Assembly (NCBI GenBank): GCA_008729055.1 | Contig: SDUX01000010.1 | Coordinates: 930,001-994,000 of the forward strand | From: Pyropia haitanensis | Lineage: Eukaryota > Rhodophyta > Bangiophyceae > Bangiales > Bangiaceae | Direction: 5' to 3' | Length of the DNA: 64,000 nt | Shown here: positions 20,570 through 29,796 of the stretch, in pieces | How positions within the stretch are numbered: position 1 is the stretch's first letter | Layout: every line of letters begins with the position of its first letter | Notes under the pieces: model-generated | The model's database searches: none | Told to the model about the DNA's origin: nothing | Seen by the model: only the letters and a program-made list of their open reading frames with translations | Position numbers and translations under genes: made by a program

Positions 20570-21682
20570 ATGGTGTACGACCCGTTTTCCGATGACCCTG
20601 CGGACGTGCGTCAACACCTAAACCGGCGCAGTCGCGCGCTCTTCATCCGCCTCCGCGAATCCAACGCTCGTGCCTCCGCCAAGGCTGCCGCTGCGTCGTC
20701 TGGCGCGGCCGCCCTTCCGAACGGCGGCACAGCCACCGCCGTCGCTCAGGCGACGGCACCCCCCCCGGTCACTCCGAGGTCGGCACCCCCACCGACACCA
20801 GCACCTCCCCCCCCTGTATCCCGCCTTGGTACTGCTACCACCCTCTTTGGCACCACTGTGACTGTGGACGACCGAGTGCGGGCGGTGGCGGAGTTTATAT
20901 CTAAGAACGTGAACAGCCCTGGGGTGGAGATTGAGGGCAAGCTCGGCGTGTTGATTGAGAAACACGAGAACCGCCGCGCTGTCGCGCTCGTACCCGTCGC
21001 GTGTGAAACCCCGCTGTTGCCGATCGCGAACCATGATGTTCGCTTCCAGTCCTGCGTGCCCGAGGCGGTGTTTGCAGCGCTCAACACGGCGCTCAACGGG
21101 CGGGTAACCCGGGGGAGCCGCCGCGGCAATGCAGCCGCCGCCGCCGCTGACCCATCTACCCCCACCGTCACCTACGCACGGGTCAAGGGAATGGACGTCT
21201 CCTACGCGTCGCGGGTGCGGCAGACGCTGGCAGCCCCACCTGGTGGAGGCCCCCCCGTGGTGCTTCGGACAGAGCGCAAGGTGCGGATTGGGGACCTGAA
21301 CGTGCTGTGCCCGGGCTGGCCAGTGGACTTTCGTTTTTCCGCCAGCCTGGAGGAGCCCGTCGCGGAGCCACCGCCAGAGTCTACGATTCGGAGCCGGCGG
21401 GAAAAGGACCGGCTGTCGTACAAGTCGGGATGCTTGTCGGTGGACATCACGACGGTGCTGATGACGGAGGGGAGCAGCCCCGACGGGCCCGAGACCATGT
21501 CCCAAGAGGTGGAGGTGGAGATAAACGGGACCGTGGTGGACCTGTATGCCGAGGTACAAGCGTATCGGGAGGCTGGGGGGCGGGTGGGGGAGGGCGGTGA
21601 GCGGCTGCTGGAGATTGCGGCGGAGCTGGTGGCGACCCTCCGCGCGCTCGCGGCGGTGGCGGCTGAAGCGATGGCCACATGA
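20570..21682 (+). CDS. mRNA capping RNA 5'-triphosphatase (Cet1-like TTM family)
   Basis: This 370-aa protein should remove the gamma-phosphate from nascent pre-mRNA as the first step of cap formation in the nucleus. It belongs to the metal-dependent triphosphate tunnel (TTM) class. Diagnostic motifs are the first metal-binding strand EIEGKLG (residues 120-126), the segment ERKVRIGDLNV followed by DFRFSASLEEPV, the basic block RREKDRLSY (about 274-282) followed by SVDITTV, and the closing glutamate strand EVEVEI (313-318). The first ~100 residues are Ala/Pro-rich linker, typical of these enzymes outside the catalytic core. The start ATG at 20570 (MVYDPFSDDP) follows a CCACG context, and the upstream open frame has no conservation signature. 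Animals and land plants use an unrelated Cys-phosphatase for this step, so this gene argues for a protist lineage. No separate guanylyltransferase is in view. Confidence 0.88.
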   Translation: MVYDPFSDDPADVRQHLNRRSRALFIRLRESNARASAKAAAASSGAAALPNGGTATAVAQATAPPPVTPRSAPPPTPAPPPPVSRLGTATTLFGTTVTVDDRVRAVAEFISKNVNSPGVEIEGKLGVLIEKHENRRAVALVPVACETPLLPIANHDVRFQSCVPEAVFAALNTALNGRVTRGSRRGNAAAAAADPSTPTVTYARVKGMDVSYASRVRQTLAAPPGGGPPVVLRTERKVRIGDLNVLCPGWPVDFRFSASLEEPVAEPPPESTIRSRREKDRLSYKSGCLSVDITTVLMTEGSSPDGPETMSQEVEVEINGTVVDLYAEVQAYREAGGRVGEGGERLLEIAAELVATLRALAAVAAEAMAT

Positions 21683-22120
21683 CCCGGGCGGGAAGGGCTG
21701 AGTGACTGGCGAGGCCCCGCCCAACACTGCACAGAGAAAACCATGTTCGTGTCTTCGCTTGCTCTGACGACTCTGGTCGTTCTTGGACAGTCGGGTGCTG
21801 GCAGTCGCGGGTGCTGGACGGGGACGGCAAGCAGGGCGGACGGGACTGCTCGACACGAACTGCAGGGCGTGAATCGAATTTTCCCGCGCCGCCATTGTTT
21901 GTACTTGCCCGGCCTGTTGAGCCGGCGGGCGCCAGCGCCGGCGCCCTCCCTCACCCTATGTCGCAGCGCGCTCTCTTTCGCGGAGCGGCTCACATGTGTA
22001 TACGCCTGTCGCCCTGCGTCTACCTTCCCTCGGTCCCCTGCGCGCTCCCCCCCATCTGCAACACCCCACCTCACCCGTTCCCCTAGTTCTTCCACTTATT
22101 CTCATTGCTGTTTGGCGCAC
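21683..22120. other. Short intergenic region
   Basis: Spacer between two same-strand genes. It is open in the downstream frame from 21743, but the sequence before 22121 is unremarkable. No repeat or RNA seen. Confidence 0.4.
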
Positions 22121-22411
22121 ATGGCCCCCCGGCGGCCCGCGTCCTCCTCTGCCGCCCGGCGGCTCACCCGCCAGCTTCGGGCGCGGTCGGCGCAGTCGTC
22201 GCGGGAGCTTACCCCCTCTACCGCCGCCGCCGCTACGGTCGCTGCGGTCGCGACCGCCCTCTCCCGGCGGGTTTCCAAGCGCGAGGCGCGGACGCGCAAG
22301 GCCGCGGCCGGTAAGGCCAAGGGGGACTTGGCGTTGTTGATGCGGTTGGACAGCAAGAAGCTTGCAAAGGCGCGAGCCGCGGCGGCGGCGGCGATGCGTG
22401 CAACCAAGTAG
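22121..22411 (+). CDS. Small basic hypothetical protein
   Basis: A 96-aa Arg/Lys/Ala-rich frame begins at MAPRRPASSS and ends MRATK. It has a Ser/Thr-containing middle (SSRELTPST), an Ala-rich helix-prone stretch and a basic segment RRVSKREARTRK followed by DLALLMRLDSKK. Composition suits a nuclear or nucleolar RNA/DNA-binding protein, but I do not recognise a family. Support is codon coherence, an ATG after an AT-richer leader, and spacing of about 440 bp from the preceding gene on the same strand. It may equally be the 3' exon of a longer gene or spurious. Confidence 0.45.
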   Translation: MAPRRPASSSAARRLTRQLRARSAQSSRELTPSTAAAATVAAVATALSRRVSKREARTRKAAAGKAKGDLALLMRLDSKKLAKARAAAAAAMRATK

Positions 22412-23562
22412 TGGGAGAGGGGGGGTGCGGGCGGCGGGACGCAGGGGCGCTGGGCGCCGACGGAGCCGAGGAATTTGGCCCCTGTGCGTGCGGCGATGGC
22501 GATGGTGTTGATGGGCTGACGCGTGTCTGGGCGGATGTGAGGGCACGGTCCCCACACGCGCCCACTTATGATGCGGTGCGTGGGATGAGCTCCAAGCTGG
22601 TGGGGCGGCCCATCCTTGCCGAGGGCCGCCCGCCCGTGGGAGGCGCGCCCGGTCCGCAACTCGTGGCGAATCCCGTTGCGACATGTCCTCGTCCACATAG
22701 CGTGGTGTGGGTCTTGGTGGACCAGCACCCTCTACCTGATGCGGACAGGGGGCAGGCCGCATCCGTGTGGCCCCCGCTTGTGCTTCGCCGGTGAGGCCGT
22801 CGCCGCAGTCGCTGCGAAGCGCGGTTGTGTTGCGGGCGTGATGAACCGAGCGTTGCGTGCGCGTTGTTGGCCACGTTGCGCCAGTGGACAGCATGTGCGT
22901 GCTGGGCCCGCCCTCCTTCGCAATGTCATGGCCTTCATCCTTGCCCTCGACCCTACGGACCCCATGCAGCTGCGTAGACCAAGATGACGTACCACCACCT
23001 GGTGCAATCAAACGAGAGGGGTGGCGGCTGGGACGAGTATGCTAGGCACTGTACATGTTCTTCTACCATAAACACCACAATAGGGTAACAAGTAAAGCAT
23101 GGTAGGTGCGACCTCACGCAGTCATGGGGTGAGAAAAGAAGCAAAATAACCAAATGAGACAAACCGTTGACACCAGAATGCCGAGCGAGTGCGTACGCGC
23201 TCCCACCTGCCGCCGGTCACAGTCCCCGTCTCAGCGTCCGGGGAGACGCCGCTGCCACAGCCTGTAGCAACCGTACGGTGACACTGTACACACGACCAAC
23301 ATCAACCGAGCCCCCACCGGCGCCCGGTACACTCCGTCAACCGCACACCCCAAAAAATAAAATAGAACACAGAGCAAGAAAAGGCCAGGCGATGTGATTG
23401 TGACTGCACACGCGCTGCCGCGCGGTCAGCGGCCCAAGCCCCAGCCAACCGCCGGATGCCGCCGTCCGTCAACAGACTTCGCGCCAGCCAAACCCTGCGT
23501 TCCTGTAGTGCGCGTGTGCACGCCCCGCCCTCCGCCCGTGCACCAATCAGGGGGTGGGCGCA
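22412..23562. other. Intergenic region between convergent genes
   Basis: The first half is GC-rich with non-coding-looking frames. About 23040-23170 and 23280-23400 are AT-richer and could hold 3' ends of the flanking convergent genes. A CCAATCAG motif sits at 23543. Nothing else identified. Confidence 0.35.
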
Positions 23563-24372
23563 TCACCCACCCCCTTCCTCCTCTTCATCCGCCGCGACCA
23601 CCACGACCGCCCGGTCCGCACACACCGGACACCGGTCGCTGACGCGAGCCCAGGCGTGGACGCAGTGGCCGTGAAATCCGTGGCCGCAGGCCAGCCACAC
23701 CTTGGCGCCCTCTGCCTCTCCAAATGGCTCGAGGCAGGTCACGCACTCCTCCCCCTCCCCGCCAGGGCCGCCCCAACGCATCCTCTCGGGAGAGTACCGC
23801 ACCGTCGGTAGCGTGTCGTACGCCAGGGAGGCCGTCGAGCCACCCGAGCCAGCCGACGAGAGCGAAGCTGACGACACGGACGTGGGCGTACGCGGCCGGT
23901 CGGCTCCCCAAGCCAGCACCAACGGCGCGGGCGAAAAGGGCGTGGGGGGAGACGCCGGCCCGGGTGACAGCGACCGCCGGTGGTACAGGCCGGAGAGGGC
24001 TGGCGGGGGGCCCCCGGGACCGCCGAGAAGGAAGCGCGCCAGCTCCCACTCCCGTTCCCGCTCCCGTGCAAGCTCCCGCCCGTCGCGCTCCCGCCCACGT
24101 TCCCAGTCGCGCTCACGCCCACGCTCCCTGACAAGCTCCCGCTCCCGCTCCCGCTCCCGTTCCCGCTCCCGCTCCCGCTCCCGCTCACGGGGAGCCCGCC
24201 GGGGGCGTCGATAGCGTCCAGCCACAGCCGCGACTGCGGCCGACGACGACAGCGGGCCGCTGCTGCCCAGCACCGTCGTCGACGGCAATGACGGCGAGGG
24301 AAGGAGCAAGGACGGCGGGTCCATCGAGGGACGAGAAGGTTCAGCACCGGACGGCGCCTTGGCGTGTGCCAT
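23563..24372 (-). CDS. RING-H2 finger protein, probable E3 ubiquitin ligase
   Basis: 269-aa protein. Residues 210-251 form a C3H2C3 RING: CVTC, spacer of 15, CGHGFHGHC, spacer of 10, CPVC. RING-H2 fingers recruit ubiquitin-conjugating enzymes, so E3 ligase activity is likely. The substrate is unknown. The N-terminal part has Ser/Pro-rich sequence and an almost pure Arg-Glu dipeptide run (about 62-79) followed by RERxRE-type repeats to about 105, encoded by a CTCCCG hexanucleotide repeat. This should be a long charged helix. No membrane segment or signal peptide is visible, so the protein is probably soluble. The acidic tail (DEEEE) closes the protein. Confidence 0.85.
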   Translation of the reverse strand: MAHAKAPSGAEPSRPSMDPPSLLLPSPSLPSTTVLGSSGPLSSSAAVAAVAGRYRRPRRAPRERERERERERERERERELVRERGRERDWERGRERDGRELAREREREWELARFLLGGPGGPPPALSGLYHRRSLSPGPASPPTPFSPAPLVLAWGADRPRTPTSVSSASLSSAGSGGSTASLAYDTLPTVRYSPERMRWGGPGGEGEECVTCLEPFGEAEGAKVWLACGHGFHGHCVHAWARVSDRCPVCADRAVVVVAADEEEEGGG

Positions 24373-27143
24373 CGCGTCGCACCGTGTAGCGGATGCGGGA
24401 CGTTCTTCGGGACCTCCCCCGTCGGACCAAGCCTACGGGCATGCCCAGCACACAAAGGACGGCCAAACATCCACGCACACAAAGTGGCGATGGCCAAAAA
24501 GCGCAAGCCAGGAGCGTATCGGCAGAGTCAGCGAGTCAGCGACGGCATGCAGACGCCGAAAACAGAAGAGCACCACGCAAAGTAGGGTGAATAACAAGCT
24601 GGAGGAGCGCGAACGACGCGTTCGCTCCGTCGCCCGTGCTACGCAGGATGCGCTGCAGAGGCCACGCGTGCAACAGCAACAAAACTAGCACCGGCGGCCA
24701 CGGACAACGCCGCCGGTCCGCTCCAACCCAACATGAGCCCCGACGCGTACCTGTCCCATGGCGACGGCCAAAGGGTTTCCGTCGCCTAGCAGCGCCCACC
24801 AGACCGCGGCCGTAGGTGGCCCGCAGATGACGGGTGGCGTCGGGGACGGGAGGGGGGGGGGGGGTGGGGGGGGGGGCTGCGTGCACAACGAGCGCCCCAA
24901 CGGCAGCAAGGGGACAGACCGCTACGCGCGACGCAGCCGCCAACCCCACCCCGCTCGCAGGGGTGTAGTGGACGTGGGCCGCCGCGGCACACCCGCGACG
25001 CGCGTGCGCTGGTGGCGACCAGCACGGGGGACGGCCTGCAGGCGGGGACCGCGCCGCCAACCTCCCGCCCCTCCGCCCACACGGAGGGCACCGAGGTGCA
25101 CACTCGCCGGCGTGGGGCGCGGGCTGCGTGCCTCTTCCACCCGCAAGACACTTGCCGAGTGCTGAGAAGACAAAAAAAAACGACGGAGCGCAGCAAGAAT
25201 GACAGCAGAATAGTTGATGGCGAGGCAGTCCTTGAGCGCGCGGGGTGTGCCCCGCCTCCTCCCTCCCCTCGCCCCCGCCTGCCCCACCCCCTCGACCCCT
25301 CCCCCCCCCACCTCTCCCCCCTCCCACTGTCCCTCTGTCGCCACCACCCCCGTGTCTGGCTGGCGGGGTGGCTGGGTTTGAGCGGCTCGTCGCCCGGCGG
25401 GCCACCGGGCGTGTGGGACACCGCCACGACCCACGCTGGTGTCGCGTGCGGAGAACGACGATCCCCGTCAGAACGCAGGGAGACGAGCGCCTGCTCAACC
25501 CCCCCCCCCCCCCCTCCCCCCCGCGCACCCCCCCTGCCACAGAGCACCCACGAGGAGCTCTGGGCCAAGGGGTTGGGCGTGTGGGCGCGTGCAGCGGGCA
25601 AGGCCCGACCCGCCCACCCACCTCACCACCACCGGCTGCTTGTTGTGAGCGGGAGCGGGGCGCGCTCGAGGTGGTGGGGTGGCACACCCGACAGAGCAGG
25701 GTCAGGGCCTTCGCTCCCCAAATCTCACCTGGGCGCGCGCATGCGGGATGCCGCTTTGACGTCAGAGGTGGGAAATATCTCGTCGCAGGGGGCCAATCAG
25801 CGCGGCGCACCACGACCTTGAGGCCGCCTCAACCGAGCTGTTTGAGGCGCAATCAGCCGCCGCCGGCCAGTGGGAGCGCGCCCCGGCGGTGTGACCTGGC
25901 ACGCCGTGGCCAGTGCGGTGGCCAGCTGGACTGTGTCTGATCCGACGCCCGGATGTTCTCTGCGCGTCTGTTGAGTCACACCTCACTGGGACAGTTGAGC
26001 TAGGCCAGTGCGACGCCGTTCACGCGCGTATGGAGAACGCATTGTTCAGTGAAAACAACTTCCGTGTAGTTTCTCATGTCAACACACTTGTACTTACACG
26101 CACTGTCCCAAGATTCACATCCAGCAACGACGGCTCCACCACCCCCCGTGAGCCATCATGGCCGCACGAAGGGGCCGGTCCACTGCGCCCGCGCAACCTC
26201 ACTGGGCGTTGCGGGTGGTTGCGGTCGCGGGCGCCCTCCTGAGTGGCTGCCGTCGCTAGCGGCGGGGTGACCCCGCTGTAAAGCATGGTCTCCCGACCAC
26301 ACCGTGGCGGACCCTCCCCTCCACCCACCTCAACGCTCAACGTTGCGGTAGTGCCGTGGCAGGGGCGTGTGGGAGGGCAGGGGCGTCGTCGGGCGCGCGG
26401 CCGCCGCATCTCCCCACCGTCGACGCCGACGGCGGGGGCGTTGCCGCCGCGGCGTCTCGCGGTGACCCACCTCCCGCGGCGCCCCCAGCCTCGGGCGGCG
26501 GCGAGGCCCTTTGCCGGCTGCGGCCCGCCCCTTCGTAGCGAGAGCGTCGGCCTGGTCTGCCCGCCCCCCCCGTCCACTCCATCGGTGGCGGGCCTATCGG
26601 CGGGCCGCCACCGTCCGCCTACTGCTCCGCTTCCCGGGCACGCTTCACTCCCGGCCGCCTCGCCGCCTGGCCACCTCACCTCGCCGCCGCCGCCGCCCGG
26701 CCGCCTCACCTCGCCGCCGCCGCGGCCTCGTCCGCCACGCCAGTGCGTTACCTGCCCTCCTTGCTCGCGGCCGTCCCAACCCCCCGCTTCCCCCCCGCGC
26801 CCCTCCCGCCCCCCCCACCTTCCCACCCGTTCCCACGCGGTTCCCCCCCACGGTGTGTTGCACCATGGCGCCGCCGCGGCCCCCCCCCCCCTCCCCCCCC
26901 TCGAGCCGGCGCCCCCGCTCACCACTGCCCCCCCTGGCCACCCCGGAGCCGCCCGCCGCGGCGACCGCGGCGGCCGCGGCACTGCCTTTCCTACCCCCGC
27001 CCACCGGTCGGTCCGTAGCGCCCGTCGTGGCGGCGGTCGCGGCGGTCACCCTCCGTGCCGGCCGTCGGTGGGGGCGCCGGTGGGCGGCGGGGGTGGTGGT
27101 CGCCGCGCCGCGCCGGCTGCCGACGCGCCGCCGCCGCCGCTGC

Positions 27144-27179
<36 letters not shown>

Positions 27180-27268
27180 CGTCGACGGCACCGGCGGGTG
27201 ATGCGGCGGCATCGGCGGGCGCACCGTCAGCGGCAATACCATTGGCGGGGACGGCGGCACCGGCATTG
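24373..27268. other. Long GC-rich intergenic region with homopolymer tracts
   Basis: It contains G/C homopolymers (for example about 24850-24880, 25498-25515 and 26880-26895) and a comparatively AT-rich island at about 25960-26120. CCAATCAG occurs at 25793. Open frames are numerous but mutually overlapping and domain-free. The stretch from 26864 to 27268 could encode an N-terminal targeting extension of the downstream carrier (an ATG lies at 26864), but only with a frame change. Confidence 0.35.
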
Positions 27269-28875
27269 ATGGTGGCGGCTGCCACCGGCGGTGGCCGCGC
27301 CTCGGCGGCCGCCGCAGAGCCGGCCGACACGGGCGAGCCATCAAGACGCGGCGGGGGGCGCCCGCGGCGGGCGTCCCCCTTCTTCTCCCGCCCCGCTGGC
27401 GGCGGGCGCGGCCGTCCCACGCGGGGCCAGCCGCGGCTGGCGGCCGCCGCGTCGGCTTCAGGCGCCGCGGTGCCCCCCCGCACCTCCCCCCTCCACCCGC
27501 CGCCACCGCCGGCCACCGCGGAGCGGGTGCCGAGCCTGGCCCGCCACGCCGCGGCGGGTGCGGTCGCCGAGTCGGTGGCACTGCTCGCCCTCTACGGCCT
27601 TGATACGCTCAAGGTGCGGTCCCAGCTGGCGGCGGTGGGGGGACTCGCGGCGGCGGCGCGGACCTCTTCTCCCCCCCTTCCTCGGCTCCCCCCCCACGCC
27701 CGCCCGCCCCACCAGGTGCTGCCGCCGCCGCCGGCTGGGTGGGTGGCCCCGCCGCGGCCGCCGCGGCCGCGGCCACCGCCGCGTGCCGCTCGCTGTCGCT
27801 GCTGCGCGAGTTGTACCGGGGTGTGGGGGGGAGCCTCGCCGGCACCGCCGCGTCGGCCGCCCTCTTTACTGTTGTCTACCACGCGGTGGAGGGGGCGCGG
27901 CCGGTCGCGGCGGCGGCGGCGCGGCCGGGCGGCGGCGGCGGCAGCGGCAGCGATGGCGGCGCGGGCGGCGCCGCCGTGGAGGAGGGGGAGCTCGCGTGGG
28001 GCATGCTGTCCGGCGCGGTCGCAACGTCCGTGTCGGCGCTCGCGTACGCGCCGTTTGCCGTTGGCTGCTGCGTCGCGCAGGCCGGGCTGGGCGTGGGGGG
28101 GGGCGCCGCCGCGTCGGCGACTGCGACGGCAACAGCGACATCGACGGCGACGGCGGCAGCGGCAACGTCGGCGGCGGCGGCGGCGGCAACGTCGGCGGCG
28201 CGGTCGGCGGCGGCGGCGGCGGCAACGTCGGCGGCGCGGTCGGCGGCGGCAGCGCCCGGCGCGGCGGGCCTCCTCCGTGCCGCCACCCTTGGCGCCGCCC
28301 GCCGCGGCGGCGGCGGCGGCGGCCCCGTCGCGGCGATAGCCGCGGTGGCTGCCGCCGCTGCCGCCGCGGCGCGCCCCGCGGCGCCGCTCGCCGCGCGCTA
28401 CGCGGCGGGCGTCCGTGCCACGCTGCTGCGGTCGCTCCCGTTTGATACGCTCGAGTTTGCCACCTTTGGCGCGCTCTGCCGCGTCGCGACGTCGCGCAGC
28501 CGCCGTCGCCGCGGCGGCGGCCGCAGCGACGGCGATGGCGACGAAGGCGGCGGCAGCAGCGGCGGGCGCCAGCTGGGTGCTCCCCAGCTGGCCGCCCTCG
28601 GCATGCTGACGGGCGCCCTTGTCGGCGCCGTCACCGCCCCGCTCGACGTCCTTGCTGCGTCGTCGCTGGCGTCGGCGGGCGGCGCGGGCGGCGCCGCCGC
28701 GGGGTGGCGGTCGGTGGTGGCGGCGCGGGGGGTGGGGGGGCTCTTTGGGGGGGCCCGCGGCTTTGGCGGCAAGGTCGCGTGGGAGGCGGCCAACTCGGGG
28801 CTGTTTTTTGTCGTGTACGAGGCGCTCATGGGGCTGGGGGAGGGGGGAGAGGGGGGGGTGCCGGCGTCGTCCTAG
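27269..28875 (+). CDS. Mitochondrial carrier family protein (SAM-carrier-like), frame-interrupted
   Basis: Mitochondrial solute carrier family signatures are visible across two frames. In the upstream frame, GAVAESVALLALYGLDTLKVRSQ is the first carrier helix with a Px(D/E)xx(K/R)-type motif whose Pro is replaced. In the downstream frame, ELYRGVGGSLAGTAASAALFTVVYHAVE ends repeat 1, SLPFDTLEFATFG belongs to repeat 2, and TAPLDVLAAS with GLFGGARGFGGKVAWEAANSGLFFVVYEAL forms repeat 3. The repeat 3 pattern and the LYRGVGGSLAGT block resemble the S-adenosylmethionine carrier subgroup, but substrate assignment is weak. The frame must change between about 27660 and 27760, where C-runs occur: a homopolymer length error, a small intron or a real frameshift. 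Poly-Ala/Ser insertions (about 28110-28260) separate the repeats. The start at 27269 is provisional; the real N-terminus may lie upstream. Confidence 0.65.
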
Positions 28876-29796
28876 CCGCCGTCCCCCGCGGCGGCCGCCG
28901 CCGCCATCCCTGTCGACGCGGCTGTCGCGCTTTGCCGCGCCCGCCGCTGGCAGCAGCTGGCATGGCGAGGCGAGGCGGGGAAGCGGGGAGGCGGCCGCCG
29001 CCGGTTTGAGGCAGGGGCGCCGGCGCGGGCGGCGGGGCGTGGTGCGGACCGTTTGCTCTTTCAATTCTTTTTTGGGGGCAGGAGGGGGGCAGGGGAGGCG
29101 GGGGGGGTCGTGCTGCGCCCGTCGCGACGGGGACGCGTGCTTCCCCCGCGCGCGGCGACCGTGGCGGGTACACGGCGTTCGACGGTGGCGGGGTGCCGCC
29201 CCCCCCCGTGGCCGGCCCTCTCCGCCGCCGGCGCGACGGAGACGCGCGCGACGTGCCGCTGCGGGCGGCAGCGACGGGTGGCCCGTGTACCATAGCCGGG
29301 GGGGGGCGATGCGGGGCGCGGCCGCGCGCGGCGCGTGGCACGGGTTGAGGCTTTTTTGAAGCGTGTACTTTTTTTGGCAGGGCGCGTGCCCTTCGGCATG
29401 TATGTATGCTGTGGACATTCCAGGAGCAGCAGGCTTCACAGCTGCCGCGGGACGGTAGTCGCTGTGGGGCCTCCGCTGTTTGCGCTCGCATTTCCTGCTC
29501 AACGGTGCGTCAGGCGGTGATGGGACAGCTCGTGTCGCGCATGGGGCATCACCCCCGCGCCATGACTGCCTCAGCGATCCATGTCCTCCTTGTCCTACTT
29601 GATACAGTCGGGAGAGCCTCGTTTCGCTCATGCGAAACCCTCCCGGTGCCAACCGTCCCCCTCCCTACGTCCCTTCTCAACCCGTTCCCGTGTTTTCACT
29701 CGCCCCCCTCCAGCCTGCACACAAACTTGGCTTGCTTTCCTCCACCGTGCTTTCTCCCCTACTCCGTCTTCAATCCCTTCTCTTGCACCTCCTCCA
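28876..29796. other. Intergenic region between convergent genes
   Basis: Holds the 3' ends of the carrier gene and the minus-strand Pro-rich gene. T-rich strings occur at about 29060-29075 and 29350-29380, possible 3'-UTR material. A weak inverted pair GGTACACGG / CCGTGTACC lies at about 29166 and 29283. No gene seen. Confidence 0.4.

Noticed and set aside
24536..25940. Several 250-425-codon frames between the RING gene and the carrier
   Set aside because: Mutually overlapping, compositionally low-complexity and crossing G/C homopolymers; no motif.
27876..28286. Minus-strand Ala-rich frames opposite the carrier gene
   Set aside because: Shadows of the poly-Ala/Ser codons of the carrier; the plus strand carries the family motifs.
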